Source: Filifactor villosus (GTDB lineage Bacteria; Bacillota; Clostridia; Peptostreptococcales; Filifactoraceae). Taken from it: 35,928 bases of DNA. A model generated the notes under the pieces. It saw nothing but the letters and a program-made list of their open reading frames with translations. It ran no database searches and was not told where the DNA came from. The DNA lies in contig NZ_JBHSHL010000055.1 in the NCBI RefSeq assembly GCF_042652965.1, positions 1-35,928 on the forward strand. Direction: 5' to 3'. Below, one piece after another: positions 6,567 to 15,203 of the stretch (positions are counted from its first letter, which is position 1; every line of letters starts with the position of its first letter). The position numbers and the translations under genes are program-made.

Positions 6567-8506
6567 AGTTGATGAATATCGTTGCACCTGTCGAGTGTAT
6601 GCACGATATTCTCAGAGAATTGATATTGAGTGAGAGTGCTCATATCAGAAACTATACCGTGAATAAGGTGGCGGATTCGCTGACGATGACCATGCTGTCC
6701 AAGTACGAAGATCCGATTCGTGATTCGGGGAGGTTCACCCGATACAAGGCAGAGAAGGCGGACTTCAAGATCTACGAGGACAAACTCGAGGAGATTTCCA
6801 AACTTCTGAAGAAGGAAATCCCTTTGAAGAAGACGGATTCAGCCAAGGATATTGAACAGATCAGAGAGAGGATCGATCAAATCCATTCCGCCCTCAAACC
6901 CTTGGGAAGGGACAAGGATGAGCACGAGAGGGAGATCCGGGAAAAGGAGGAGTTCCTGGAGAATATCGAAAATCTCCGGGATATGGATATCGATATCGGT
7001 GAGATACGGAGTATGCAACATTTCAACTATCATATAGGCACCTTGACCAAGGAACGCAGGATCAAACTCCGTGACAACTACGAGAACATTCCGGCGATCG
7101 TGCTACATATAGGAAGTTCTTCAGATGGAGAGAGTTACCTGATCTTTTCGACAAAGCAGGACGAGGAGGAAACATCGAGGATATTGAAATCATTGAATTT
7201 CAAGGAGATAGAGTTTCCCGAGAACACCGAAGGAAGGGTCCGTGACGTCGGAAACGATGTGAGGGAACGTATCGACGAACTTAAGAGGAGACGGGAGAGC
7301 GACATCGTTGTGATCGAGGAGATCAAGGAGAAGTATTTTGAGGAGATCGTCGAGCTCAAGTCTCTGTTGATGCTCGAGAAGAAGATCGAGGAACTCAAGA
7401 GCAATGTGGCGTGGACAAGGAATTTTTTCTATTTTGTGGCTTGGGTATCGGAGGGAGATTATGATGATGTGAGCAAGCGTCTGGAGACTTGTTGTAAGCA
7501 TATCATTATCGAGAAGATCGACTCCTCCGAGGTCGAGAAGGAGTTGGTGCCGCCAACCAAGCTCAAGAACAACAAGGTGATACGCCCCTTTGAGCTTTTG
7601 GTCAATATGTACGGGATCCCAAACTACAAGGAGATCGACCCGACGTTCTTTCTTGGGGTGACTTATCTGGTATTGTTCGGAGCGATGTTCGGGGATGTGG
7701 GACAGGGTCTGGTCTTTGTTTTGTTCGGCTTTCTTCTGTCGCGCAAGGAAGCTTCACCTTACGGTGAGATCCTCAAACGTATCGGGATCAGCTCGACGAT
7801 GTTCGGCTTTATGTATGGGAGTATCTTCGGGAACGAGGAAGTCCTGCCCGCGTTATTCGTGCGTCCGATGGAAGATATCAACTTTGTGTTGTATACCGCG
7901 ATCGGTTTCGGGGTCATTCTTCTGTTGATCAGTTTCGGGATGTCGATGTGGAACCTGAAAGCGCAAGGAAGGGAGGATGAGATGTTCTTCGGGCGTGATG
8001 GCCTTGCGGGGCTGATCTTCTATGTGTCCTTTCTGATCCTTTTGCTCCAGACGGTGCTGAAGGATACCAAGGTCAATGAGGGTATCCTCGTCGGAGCGAT
8101 GGTGCTTTCGCTGGCGATGATCTTTCTGCGTGTTCCCCTGTATTCGAAGCTCAAGGGACAGAAGCCGGTCTACGAGGAGGGAGCGTCCTCCTACTATATC
8201 GAAGGCGGTTTCAATCTGATCGAGACGATATTGAGCCTGCTCTCCAACACGATTTCCTTTATCCGTGTGGGAGCCTTTGCTTTGAACCATGTCGGTCTGT
8301 TTTTGGCATTTACGACGATGGCGAACATGGTCAACCATAGGGCGATGGGACTGGCGATCTTGGTGCTGGGCAATATCATCATCATAGGTCTCGAGGGACT
8401 TATCGTTTTGATCCAGGGCTTGAGATTGGAGTATTATGAACTTTTCGGCAAGTATTTCAGGGGAGACGGACAAGCATTTGTACCCGTGTCCTATATGGAA
8501 AGATAG
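6548..8506 (+). CDS. V/A-type ATPase subunit I (membrane a-subunit equivalent)
   Basis: A 652-residue membrane subunit that forms the ion half-channels against the c-ring. Residues 1 to about 360 are a charged, partly coiled-coil cytosolic domain that binds the peripheral stalks. From about residue 366 there are seven hydrophobic segments, starting with FFLGVTYLVLFGAMFGDVGQG. The essential arginine is in NTISFIRVGAFALNHVGL (Arg573). The C-terminus has LIVLIQGLRLEYYELFGKYF, another family signature. Start ATG 6548 has GGTGGAGG about 8 bases upstream and overlaps the end of subunit C. A long gene-free gap follows before subunit K, which is odd for one operon. Confidence 0.95.
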   Translation: MAVEKMKLMNIVAPVECMHDILRELILSESAHIRNYTVNKVADSLTMTMLSKYEDPIRDSGRFTRYKAEKADFKIYEDKLEEISKLLKKEIPLKKTDSAKDIEQIRERIDQIHSALKPLGRDKDEHEREIREKEEFLENIENLRDMDIDIGEIRSMQHFNYHIGTLTKERRIKLRDNYENIPAIVLHIGSSSDGESYLIFSTKQDEEETSRILKSLNFKEIEFPENTEGRVRDVGNDVRERIDELKRRRESDIVVIEEIKEKYFEEIVELKSLLMLEKKIEELKSNVAWTRNFFYFVAWVSEGDYDDVSKRLETCCKHIIIEKIDSSEVEKELVPPTKLKNNKVIRPFELLVNMYGIPNYKEIDPTFFLGVTYLVLFGAMFGDVGQGLVFVLFGFLLSRKEASPYGEILKRIGISSTMFGFMYGSIFGNEEVLPALFVRPMEDINFVLYTAIGFGVILLLISFGMSMWNLKAQGREDEMFFGRDGLAGLIFYVSFLILLLQTVLKDTKVNEGILVGAMVLSLAMIFLRVPLYSKLKGQKPVYEEGASSYYIEGGFNLIETILSLLSNTISFIRVGAFALNHVGLFLAFTTMANMVNHRAMGLAILVLGNIIIIGLEGLIVLIQGLRLEYYELFGKYFRGDGQAFVPVSYMER

Positions 8507-9201
8507 GGGTCTTGGAGAAATATCGAATAACGACTATTTTGCTTTTGCCGTTGTTTTGCGGAGTATCGAAGGTCTGTGAGATCGATTCCACCAAACTTTA
8601 TTTTATACCGTTATTCATTTGAACTGTCGATATCGAAGGTTTGTATTTTGAAGTATCAGGAACCGATCTTCGCAGTTGAGGAATGGATAGGACAACGCTT
8701 CTGTCGGATAACAGCATTGAATATGAAAGAGGTTCTATATTTTTTTTAAATTGCGCGGTATATCTCTGCTTGTCTTCGTCGAAGAAACAAGATCGGAGGT
8801 CGGTTTTCGACACGAAGTCTCGATCGAAGAGCAGGATGCCCGCTTTGCAATTTGTTTCATCATCAGTGAAGTACGATCCGGCGATCAAACGATCCAAACA
8901 GGTTCCGGCGTTAGAGATATCGTCGGAGGTTTGAGAGGTCTGAACGGACAGAGAGAGGTTCCTTCTCAAGAAGTCAAAAGATCGGCTGTGGAGACAGGCG
9001 GGAGCTCCTGCTTGTCCGCTTAAGAAAACCCGACGGAACGGTTCTTCTCTATAAGTAAAAAGACAGACAGTAATCGAGGAGTATAGGTCATAGGTGAACC
9101 GGGCAATAGCATCAATTGAAAGAACAGCTGTGGAAGTAGCAAGAAACGGGAGGAAATTTTCCCGTGTTTCAATAAAGAAATCAATTTTAGGAGGAAGAGT
9201 G
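8507..9201. other. 695-base gene-free gap inside the ATPase operon
   Basis: No coding region with a plausible start and product is visible on either strand; the longest open frames (8751-9023 plus, 8598-8969 minus) have no ribosome binding site and no recognisable protein character. The segment 8605-8632 (ATACCGTTATTCATTTGAA...CGATAT) looks like a worn R1 left end. No terminator with a T run is obvious, so read-through to subunit K is possible, but a private promoter for K cannot be excluded. Confidence 0.5.
9146..9165 (+). other. Small hairpin just before the ribosome binding site of subunit K
   Basis: ACGGGA (9146-9151) pairs with TCCCGT (9160-9165) around an AT-rich loop, 24 bases before the AGGAGG of the next gene. 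It could define a processed 5' end or stabilise the downstream message, which would suit the high c-subunit demand. This role is inference only. Confidence 0.35.
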
Positions 9202-9618
9202 ATGAATTATATCTTGGCAATCATGGTGTTTTTTGTATTGGCAACCATAGGAATAGGTATTCGTATGTATCAGACGGGGAGCGAAAAGAATGTCAAAAAG
9301 GCTTTTTTGGCGAACTTGGCCCTATTTGCCCCCTTGGCGGGCTCATCCTTCGCTCTGCTTATTCCTAAGATCGTCTATGCGGCAGGCAATTCCGCAAACA
9401 ATCCCAATGCGGGAATGGCATTTATCGGAGCGGCGCTGGCGACGGGACTTGCAACGATAGGAGCGGGCTATGCCGTAGGTGCTGCGGGAAGTGCGGCTCT
9501 GGGAGCGGTCTCCGAAGATGAAAAGATCTTAGGAAAAACCTTGATCTTTGTAGGTTTGGCGGAAGGGATCGCCATCTACGGTCTGATCGTGTCCATTATG
9601 ATCTTGGGACAGATATAA
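9202..9618 (+). CDS. V/A-type ATPase rotor ring subunit K (proteolipid c)
   Basis: A 138-residue proteolipid with four hydrophobic helices, in two hairpins: about 2-22, 34-58, 69-100 and 115-137. The ion-binding glutamate is in FVGLAEGIAIYGL (Glu121) of the last helix, with the Gly/Ala-rich GAGYAVGAAGSAALGAVSED loop before it. Many copies assemble into the rotating ring that carries H+ or Na+. The last hairpin has the usual ring glutamate; the first hairpin lacks one. The glutamines that help bind sodium in known Na+-type rings are not evident, so proton use is slightly favoured but not proven. Start ATG 9202 has a strong AGGAGG site 8 bases upstream; the longer open frame upstream of it is not used. 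Confidence 0.92.
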   Translation: MNYILAIMVFFVLATIGIGIRMYQTGSEKNVKKAFLANLALFAPLAGSSFALLIPKIVYAAGNSANNPNAGMAFIGAALATGLATIGAGYAVGAAGSAALGAVSEDEKILGKTLIFVGLAEGIAIYGLIVSIMILGQI

Positions 9619-9633
9619 AGAGGAAGTGAAGAG

Positions 9634-9942
9634 ATGAGGAGTATATTGATATCGGACAACAACGATACCCTCGTCGGGATGAGACTTGCCGGTATAGAGG
9701 CGGTCCTTGCCAAGACTCCGGAGGAGATCAGTAGGGCGATCGATTACGTTTTGCAAAAACCTGAGTTCGGGATCCTGATCGTAACGGAGACGGTGTTTGA
9801 AAAGGCGAGGGAGGAACTGATGGAGATCCGGATGTACCGTCGCAGCCCTCTCGTTGTCGAGGTGCCCGACAGGCACGGACAGAGAAGGCCGGACAATTAT
9901 ATCACGCAGTATATCAACGAATCGGTGGGAATAAAACTCTAG
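9634..9942 (+). CDS. V/A-type ATPase subunit F
   Basis: A 102-residue small Rossmann-like subunit (NtpG/AtpF), part of the central rotor with subunit D. The start MRSILISDNNDTLVGMRLAG is typical of the family (usually IGD.DTV.GF.LAG), followed by TPEEISRAIDYVL and GILIVTETVFEKAREEL. The length is standard. It begins 15 bases after subunit K with a GAGGAAG ribosome binding site. Confidence 0.93.
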   Translation: MRSILISDNNDTLVGMRLAGIEAVLAKTPEEISRAIDYVLQKPEFGILIVTETVFEKAREELMEIRMYRRSPLVVEVPDRHGQRRPDNYITQYINESVGIKL

Positions 9943-10023
9943 GATGATCGGATGTTGACAGGAGAAAGACCGTCAGTTGATAACAAACAGATACAAAGCA
10001 CTCTAAGGAGGGAGGATGAAGGT

Positions 10024-10665
10024 ATGATCACATTGGAAGAAAAACTTCAACAGTTCCACGATCTGGTCCATGAGAAGGTCGAAAAAGAGATCGGACGGGA
10101 AGTGTCGGAGAAAAAAATACAAATACAGACTTTTTTGGAAGAGGAGAAGGCGAGGCTGCAGACGGCGCTTGACAGGGAGAAGACGGCCTCGGTGCGTCGC
10201 ATCGACAGGCAGAAGTCGGAGAGGATTTCCGCCTTGAAACAGGAGGAGAAACGTAAGTATCTTCGAAAAAATGAGATTTTTATTCGAGATCTGATCCAAA
10301 ATGTCGAGCAGAAGGCTCGGGACTACGTTCTCGGGGAGGAGTATGTCGATTTTGTCATCCGATTGTTTTCCAAGATCTTGAAGGAGGCAAAGATGGACGT
10401 ACAAAAGGAGTTCGTGCTATACCTCTGCCCGCCCCGTTTCGATCAGATCAAGGAAAAGATCGCCGACAATGCGATGGAGGAGGGATATACCTCGTTTGAG
10501 ATCAAGGAAGGTGAGATCAGAGATATAGGAGGCTTTATTCTGGAAATTCCTCAGGACAATGTCAGGATAAACAAGACGATTGCAAAAAAACTCGAATCGA
10601 TGAGAGACCCGATCGGTCAATACCTCAGCGACTATGTGAGGGAAGGGGCGGAATGGAATGGATAA
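10024..10665 (+). CDS. V/A-type ATPase subunit E
   Basis: A 213-residue peripheral stalk subunit. Residues 1 to about 100 form a charged helix (EKVEKEIGREVSEKKIQIQ...) that would pair with subunit G; the C-terminal half is the globular E domain that holds the A/B head (GGFILEIPQDNVRINKTIAKKL near the end is characteristic). I chose ATG 10024 because AAGGAGGGAGG lies directly upstream (10005-10015); the open frame extends to 9952 without a better site. Its last 8 bases overlap subunit A. Confidence 0.88.
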   Translation: MITLEEKLQQFHDLVHEKVEKEIGREVSEKKIQIQTFLEEEKARLQTALDREKTASVRRIDRQKSERISALKQEEKRKYLRKNEIFIRDLIQNVEQKARDYVLGEEYVDFVIRLFSKILKEAKMDVQKEFVLYLCPPRFDQIKEKIADNAMEEGYTSFEIKEGEIRDIGGFILEIPQDNVRINKTIAKKLESMRDPIGQYLSDYVREGAEWNG

Positions 10666-12442
10666 ACAACAGGCCAAGACGCTGTCGGTCAACGGCCCTG
10701 TCGTTACGGCGGCAGGGATGAAAGACTTCGAGGTTAGAGAGATGGTTATGGTAGGGCAGAAGAAACTTCTCGGAGAGGTAATCTCCCTGCAAGGGGATGT
10801 CGGAACCATCCAAGTCTATGAGGAGACCGAGGGGCTGAAGGTCGGAGAGAGGATAACTCCTACGGATAAGCCCCTGTCCCTGACTCTGGGACCCGGAATG
10901 ATCGGCAATATCTTTGACGGAATCCAGCGTCCCCTTGAAAAGATCAACGAGATTTCGGGCGAATACATCGCAGAGGGGATCGGATTGATCAGCCTCGACA
11001 CCGAAAAACTGTGGGAGGTCAAGGTTCTGATCGAGGAAGGAGATTACCTCGAAGAGGGACAGATCTATGCGACGGTACAGGAGACCGAACTGATTGAGCA
11101 CAGACTGCCCGTACCTCCGGGGATGTCGGGAGAAGTACACAAGGTCAAACCTTCGGGAACCTACAACATCGAAGAGGTCATTGCCGAGATTTCCACAGGA
11201 AGAGGAAACAAGCAGCTGAAACTCTATCAAAAATGGCCGGTGCGACTTCCCAGACCGGTAAGGGAGAGAAAGCCCATCCAAGAACTTTTGATCACAGGTC
11301 AGAGGGTCCTCGATATCTTCTTCCCGATCGCAAAGGGAGGAACAGCGGCTCTTCCCGGGGGTTTCGGAACAGGAAAGACCATGACCCAACATCAGTTGGC
11401 GAAGTGGTCGGATGCCGACATCATCGTCTATATCGGATGCGGAGAGAGGGGAAACGAGATGACGGAAGTCTTGGAGGACTTTCCCAAACTGATTGACCCC
11501 AAGAGCGGAAAACCCTTGATGGACAGAACGATACTTATTGCCAACACTTCCAATATGCCTGTTGCGGCAAGAGAAGCAAGTATTTACACGGGAATCACGA
11601 TGGCGGAGTACTACCGTGATATGGGTTACCATGTTGCCATTATGGCAGACTCCACTTCAAGGTGGGCCGAGGCCCTGCGTGAGATTTCCGGACGTTTGGA
11701 AGAGATGCCCGCGGAAGAGGGCTATCCCGCCTACCTTCCTTCGAGATTGGCACAATTCTATGAGAGGGCGGGCTATGTGACGACCCTCGGTGGGGAAGAA
11801 GGTTCGGTAACTGTAATCGGAGCCGTATCGCCTCCGGGAGGAGATTTTTCCGAACCGGTAACGGAGAATACAAAAAGGTTCGTAAATGCCTTCCTTGCTC
11901 TGGATCGAAGATTGGCCTATGCAAGACACTATCCGGCAATCGGTTATCTGACAAGTTATAGCGGTTATACCAAGGTGCTCAGAGACTTTTATGCGGAAAA
12001 TGTCGCTCAGGACTTGACAGAGGTCCGCGACAGGATGCTCAAAGTCCTTCACGAGGAGGAAAAACTCAATTCCATCGTCCAACTCGTGGGTGAGGATGTA
12101 CTGCCCGACGATCAGAGGATCACACTTGAGATCGCAAGGGTGATCAAGAGAGGCTTCCTCCAGCAGAACGCCATGCACGAGGTCGACACCTTCGTACCGC
12201 TCGAAAAGCAGTATCGAATGCTTAAGTCGATCGACCATCTTAATACGCGGGCAAAGGAGGCTCTCTCTCATTCGATTGCACAGAGGGAGGTCCGTTCTGT
12301 GCAGCTGTTTGAAGAAGTGATCAAGATGAAGTACACGGTACCCAACGATGATATGACGGTCCTGGATGAACTCGACTACGCCATCGACCGCTACTATGAC
12401 GAATTGATCAAAAAATATCGGAATAAGAAAGAGGTGATGTAA
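10658..12442 (+). CDS. atpA: V/A-type ATPase catalytic subunit A
   Basis: A 594-residue catalytic subunit that hydrolyses (or makes) ATP in the A3B3 head. The Walker A motif GGFGTGKT is at residues 234-241 (Lys240), and the P-loop context KGGTAALPGGFGTGKTMTQ is the V/A-type rather than F-type form. Also present are the catalytic-glutamate region GCGERGNEM, the SNMPVAAREAS segment, MADSTSRWAEALREISGRLEE and the insert of about 80 residues before the P-loop that distinguishes A subunits from F1-beta. Full length. It overlaps subunit E by 8 bases and B by one base. Confidence 0.97.
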   Translation: MDKQQAKTLSVNGPVVTAAGMKDFEVREMVMVGQKKLLGEVISLQGDVGTIQVYEETEGLKVGERITPTDKPLSLTLGPGMIGNIFDGIQRPLEKINEISGEYIAEGIGLISLDTEKLWEVKVLIEEGDYLEEGQIYATVQETELIEHRLPVPPGMSGEVHKVKPSGTYNIEEVIAEISTGRGNKQLKLYQKWPVRLPRPVRERKPIQELLITGQRVLDIFFPIAKGGTAALPGGFGTGKTMTQHQLAKWSDADIIVYIGCGERGNEMTEVLEDFPKLIDPKSGKPLMDRTILIANTSNMPVAAREASIYTGITMAEYYRDMGYHVAIMADSTSRWAEALREISGRLEEMPAEEGYPAYLPSRLAQFYERAGYVTTLGGEEGSVTVIGAVSPPGGDFSEPVTENTKRFVNAFLALDRRLAYARHYPAIGYLTSYSGYTKVLRDFYAENVAQDLTEVRDRMLKVLHEEEKLNSIVQLVGEDVLPDDQRITLEIARVIKRGFLQQNAMHEVDTFVPLEKQYRMLKSIDHLNTRAKEALSHSIAQREVRSVQLFEEVIKMKYTVPNDDMTVLDELDYAIDRYYDELIKKYRNKKEVM

Positions 12443-13815
12443 TGAGTGATAGAGAATATCTGAAACTGAATCGGGTAAAGGGAGATCTGATCATCTTGGA
12501 GGATGTATCGGATGTTTCTTACGGAGAGGTGCTCAACATTACCTTACAGGATGGAGGAAGGCGTAGCGGAAAGGTCGTCGCCATCGAGGGAGATAAGGCA
12601 GTTGCACAGGTTTTCCAAGGGACGCAGGGGATATCGACAAGCAATGCGGCAGTCAATTTTACAGGAAAGCCTCTTGAAATACCCCTTTCAAGGGACATCC
12701 TCGGACGTGCCTTCAACGGAGTCGGAGAGAGCATCGACCGCATAGGTCCCATCTATTCGCAAAAGAGATACAATGTCAACGGAAGGCCCATGAATCCCGT
12801 GGCGAGGACCTATCCTCGAGATTATCTGGAAACGGGGATCTCCGCCATCGACTGTCTGATAACCCTGATTCGAGGACAGAAACTGCCGATCTTTTCGGGC
12901 AACGGTCTTTCCCACAACGAACTTGCAGCGCAGATCGTAAGGCAGGCGGGAGTCAAGGGTGAAGAGGGAGACTTCGCCATCGTGTTCGGGGCAATGGGAA
13001 TCAAACACGACGATGCCGACTTTTTCCGCCAGTCCTTCGAGCGTTCGGGGGTTGTCGAGCACGTTGTTATGTATATCAATCTTGCGGACGATCCCGCCGT
13101 GGAAAGGATCACGACACCTCGTTGTGCCTTGACCGCTGCGGAATACCTCGCCTATGAGGAGGGGATGCAGGTCCTGGTCATCCTGACCGACCTTACTTCT
13201 TATGCCGAGGCCTTGAGGGAACTCTCATCTTCGAGGGAGGAGGTGCCGGGCAGAAAGGGCTATCCGGGGTATCTCTACAGCGACCTTGCGACCCTCTACG
13301 AAAGAGCGGGGATGATCTTGGGCAAGAAGGGCTCGGTTACCCTGCTTCCGATCCTGACGATGCCCAATGACGATATCACCCATCCCATCCCGGATTTGAC
13401 GGGTTATATTACGGAGGGACAGATCGTTCTTTCACGGGATCTTTCGGGACAGGGGATCTATCCGCCGATCAACATCCTGCCCTCGTTGTCGAGGCTGATG
13501 AAGGACGGGATCGGTGAAGGCTATACGAGAGGGGATCATGAAGAAGTGTCCTCCCAGCTGTTCTCCTCTTATTCCAGAGTTCAGGAGGTTCGTTCCTTGG
13601 CACAGATCATAGGAGAAGACGACCTTTCAGAGGCGGACAGGAAGTTTATGGAATTCGGACGTCAGTTTGAAGAAAAGTTCCTTTCTCAACACACCGATGA
13701 AAAGAGGACGATTGAAGATACCCTGAACATCGCATGGGAGGTGCTTTCGATCCTTCCCAAGGAGGAACTCGAGAGGATATCGCCCGCCACCATCGAAAAG
13801 TATTATCGCAAGTAG
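12442..13815 (+). CDS. atpB: V/A-type ATPase regulatory subunit B
   Basis: A 457-residue non-catalytic nucleotide-binding subunit that alternates with A in the head. It shows the expected loss of the P-loop: the region reads FSGNGLSHNELAAQI instead of a GxGKT motif. Other marks are SAIDCLITLIRGQKLPIFS, the FGAMGIKHDDADFF segment, TSYAEALRELSSSREEVPGRKGYPGYLYSDLA and the C-terminal LNIAWEVLSILPKEEL. Starts in a TAATG overlap with subunit A, so translation is coupled to keep A and B equal. Confidence 0.97.
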   Translation: MSDREYLKLNRVKGDLIILEDVSDVSYGEVLNITLQDGGRRSGKVVAIEGDKAVAQVFQGTQGISTSNAAVNFTGKPLEIPLSRDILGRAFNGVGESIDRIGPIYSQKRYNVNGRPMNPVARTYPRDYLETGISAIDCLITLIRGQKLPIFSGNGLSHNELAAQIVRQAGVKGEEGDFAIVFGAMGIKHDDADFFRQSFERSGVVEHVVMYINLADDPAVERITTPRCALTAAEYLAYEEGMQVLVILTDLTSYAEALRELSSSREEVPGRKGYPGYLYSDLATLYERAGMILGKKGSVTLLPILTMPNDDITHPIPDLTGYITEGQIVLSRDLSGQGIYPPINILPSLSRLMKDGIGEGYTRGDHEEVSSQLFSSYSRVQEVRSLAQIIGEDDLSEADRKFMEFGRQFEEKFLSQHTDEKRTIEDTLNIAWEVLSILPKEELERISPATIEKYYRK

Positions 13816-13828
13816 GCAGGTGATAGGA

Positions 13829-14458
13829 ATGGCAAATGAAATGACGCCTACCAAGGCGAATTTGATGAAGGCCAAGGAGAGTTTGGCATTTTCGCGAAGC
13901 GGCTTTGCCCTGCTCGACAAGAAGAGGACGGTTCTTATCCGTGAAGCCATGCTCCTGGTGCAGAAGGCGGACAGACTTCAAAAACAGATCAAAGAAGGCT
14001 TTGAGGAAGCCTACCTCGCCCTTCAGGGAGTCAATATGTCGCTGGGGATCAACAATGTGGACGAGATCGCGATGTCCATTCCCGGCTATGAGCACTTCGA
14101 CATCCTCTACCGGAGCGTCATGGGTTTGGAGGTGCCTTTGGTCGATTACGAACAGGACGAACTCTTGCATACGGATTTCAGCTTCTTTCGAACCAACGAG
14201 AAGGTCGATATCGCAGTCATGAAATTCAAGGATCTGCGTTATCTCATCTATGAACTTGCAGAGATCGAAAACGCGGTGTTTAAGATCTCGATGGAAATCA
14301 AGAAGACGGCAAAGCGGGCAAATGCTCTTCAAAAAATACAGATCCCGAAGTATGAGGAAGCTGTGAAGTATATTCAGGAAGTGATCGAAGAAAAAGAGAG
14401 GGAGGACTTCTTCCGTCTCAAAAAAATCAAGGGCAAAAAAGTTCAGAATGAAGGTTAG
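13829..14458 (+). CDS. V/A-type ATPase rotor stalk subunit D
   Basis: A 209-residue coiled-coil rotor shaft (gamma-like). N-terminal EMTPTKANLMKAKESLAFSR and the following LLDKKRTVLIRE are the family signature (usually PT...L..LK..L..A.rG..LLK.KRd.L). The C-terminal helix (IEEKEREDFFRLKKIKGKK) is also typical. Start ATG 13829 is favoured over GTG 13820 because AGGTGAT just upstream serves as its binding site. It is the last gene of the operon and is followed by a terminator. Confidence 0.95.
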   Translation: MANEMTPTKANLMKAKESLAFSRSGFALLDKKRTVLIREAMLLVQKADRLQKQIKEGFEEAYLALQGVNMSLGINNVDEIAMSIPGYEHFDILYRSVMGLEVPLVDYEQDELLHTDFSFFRTNEKVDIAVMKFKDLRYLIYELAEIENAVFKISMEIKKTAKRANALQKIQIPKYEEAVKYIQEVIEEKEREDFFRLKKIKGKKVQNEG

Positions 14459-14462
14459 AAGA

Positions 14463-14497
14463 AGGCGGACGCAGATCATAAGAAAGCGTCCGCTTTA
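14463..14497 (+). terminator. Terminator of the ATPase operon
   Basis: GCGGACGC (14465-14472) pairs perfectly with GCGTCCGC (14486-14493) around a 13-base loop, with AAG before and TTT after. The T run is short, so termination may be partial, but the position right after subunit D fits. Confidence 0.65.
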
Positions 14498-14544
14498 CAG
14501 TTCACAAAAAATTTTTGCAATTTAAAAAATAATGTTTAAAAACA

Positions 14545-14573
14545 TATCTTTTATACTGAAAATAGGGTATAAT
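14545..14573 (+). promoter_or_regulatory. Candidate promoter of hpf
   Basis: A perfect TATAAT box at 14568-14573; the matching -35 position (14545-14550, TATCTT) is poor. Very AT-rich upstream sequence may help. The predicted transcription start falls in the inverted repeat that begins at 14575. Confidence 0.55.
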
Positions 14574-14574
14574 A

Positions 14575-14610
14575 GTACAAAGGATGAAAGGGCACGTTCA
14601 TCCTTTGTAC
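14575..14610. promoter_or_regulatory. Perfect inverted repeat at the hpf transcription start
   Basis: GTACAAAGGATGAA (14575-14588) and its exact complement TTCATCCTTTGTAC (14597-14610) flank an 8-base loop. It begins one base after the TATAAT box, so it overlaps the expected start of transcription and ends 25 bases before the hpf start codon. It could be an operator or a hairpin at the 5' end of the message. It has no T run downstream (tagacttt only), so it is unlikely to be a terminator. Confidence 0.6.
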
Positions 14611-14635
14611 TAGACTTTCACAAGGAGGAAACAGT

Positions 14636-15160
14636 ATGGAACTAAAAATTACGGGAAAAAACGTCAGAATCTCAGACGCCATGGAGAAAGTACTATCGAC
14701 AAAACTTGGAAAGTTGGATAAGTTTTTTGAGAAGGAAGTATCGGCAAAGGCATTGGTATCCGCATCCAAAAACCTTCAGAAAATCGAAGTGACGATTCCC
14801 ATAGGATCGGGAATTATTCGTGCCGAGGTGGAAGATGCCGACTTGTACGATGCAACGGATATGGCGGTAGAGAAGCTTGCCAGACAGATTCGCAAGAACA
14901 AGGAGAAGCTGATCAGGAAAGGACATGACACCATCCGTTATGAGAACATCGGGGCGGAATTTGACTCGGATGAAGATATACAGGCAAGTATCGTTCGAAG
15001 AAAGAGACTGGAGTACAAACCGATGTCGGAAGAAGAGGCGGTCATGCAGATGGAGCTGCTGGGCCATGATTTCTTCCTCTTCCACAGAGCGGAAGACGAC
15101 ATTGTGTGTCTGTTGTACTTAAGACGCGACGGAGACTACGGGATTATCGAACAGGAATAG
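14636..15160 (+). CDS. hpf: Ribosome hibernation promoting factor, long form
   Basis: A 174-residue long HPF. The N-terminal S30AE/YfiA domain (about residues 1-95) has MELKITGKNVRISDAMEKVL, KIEVTIPIGSGIIRAEVEDADLYDA and DMAVEKLARQIRKNKEKL. The C-terminal domain (about 115-174; RRKRLEYKPMSEEEAVMQMELLGHDFFLF) mediates dimerisation of 70S ribosomes into inactive 100S particles in Bacillota. Ribosome binding site AAGGAGG lies 8 bases before the start. Single-gene unit with its own promoter and terminator. Confidence 0.96.
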   Translation: MELKITGKNVRISDAMEKVLSTKLGKLDKFFEKEVSAKALVSASKNLQKIEVTIPIGSGIIRAEVEDADLYDATDMAVEKLARQIRKNKEKLIRKGHDTIRYENIGAEFDSDEDIQASIVRRKRLEYKPMSEEEAVMQMELLGHDFFLFHRAEDDIVCLLYLRRDGDYGIIEQE

Positions 15161-15172
15161 ATCAATAACAAG

Positions 15173-15203
15173 AAGGGAATCGGGCAACCGGTTCCTTTTT
15201 TTA
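15173..15203 (+). terminator. Rho-independent terminator of hpf
   Basis: GGAATCGG pairs with CCGGTTCC (one G-U) around GCAA, a stable tetraloop, followed directly by seven T residues (15195-15202 region). An R1 repeat abuts the T run. Confidence 0.88.

Noticed and set aside
8598..8969. 123-codon minus-strand frame in the ATPase gap
   Set aside because: It lacks a ribosome binding site, matches nothing I know and runs against the operon. The gap is better described as non-coding.
10625..11632. 335-codon open frame on the minus strand opposite ATPase subunit A
   Set aside because: It is antisense to a clearly conserved gene, has no ribosome binding site and shows no protein family character.
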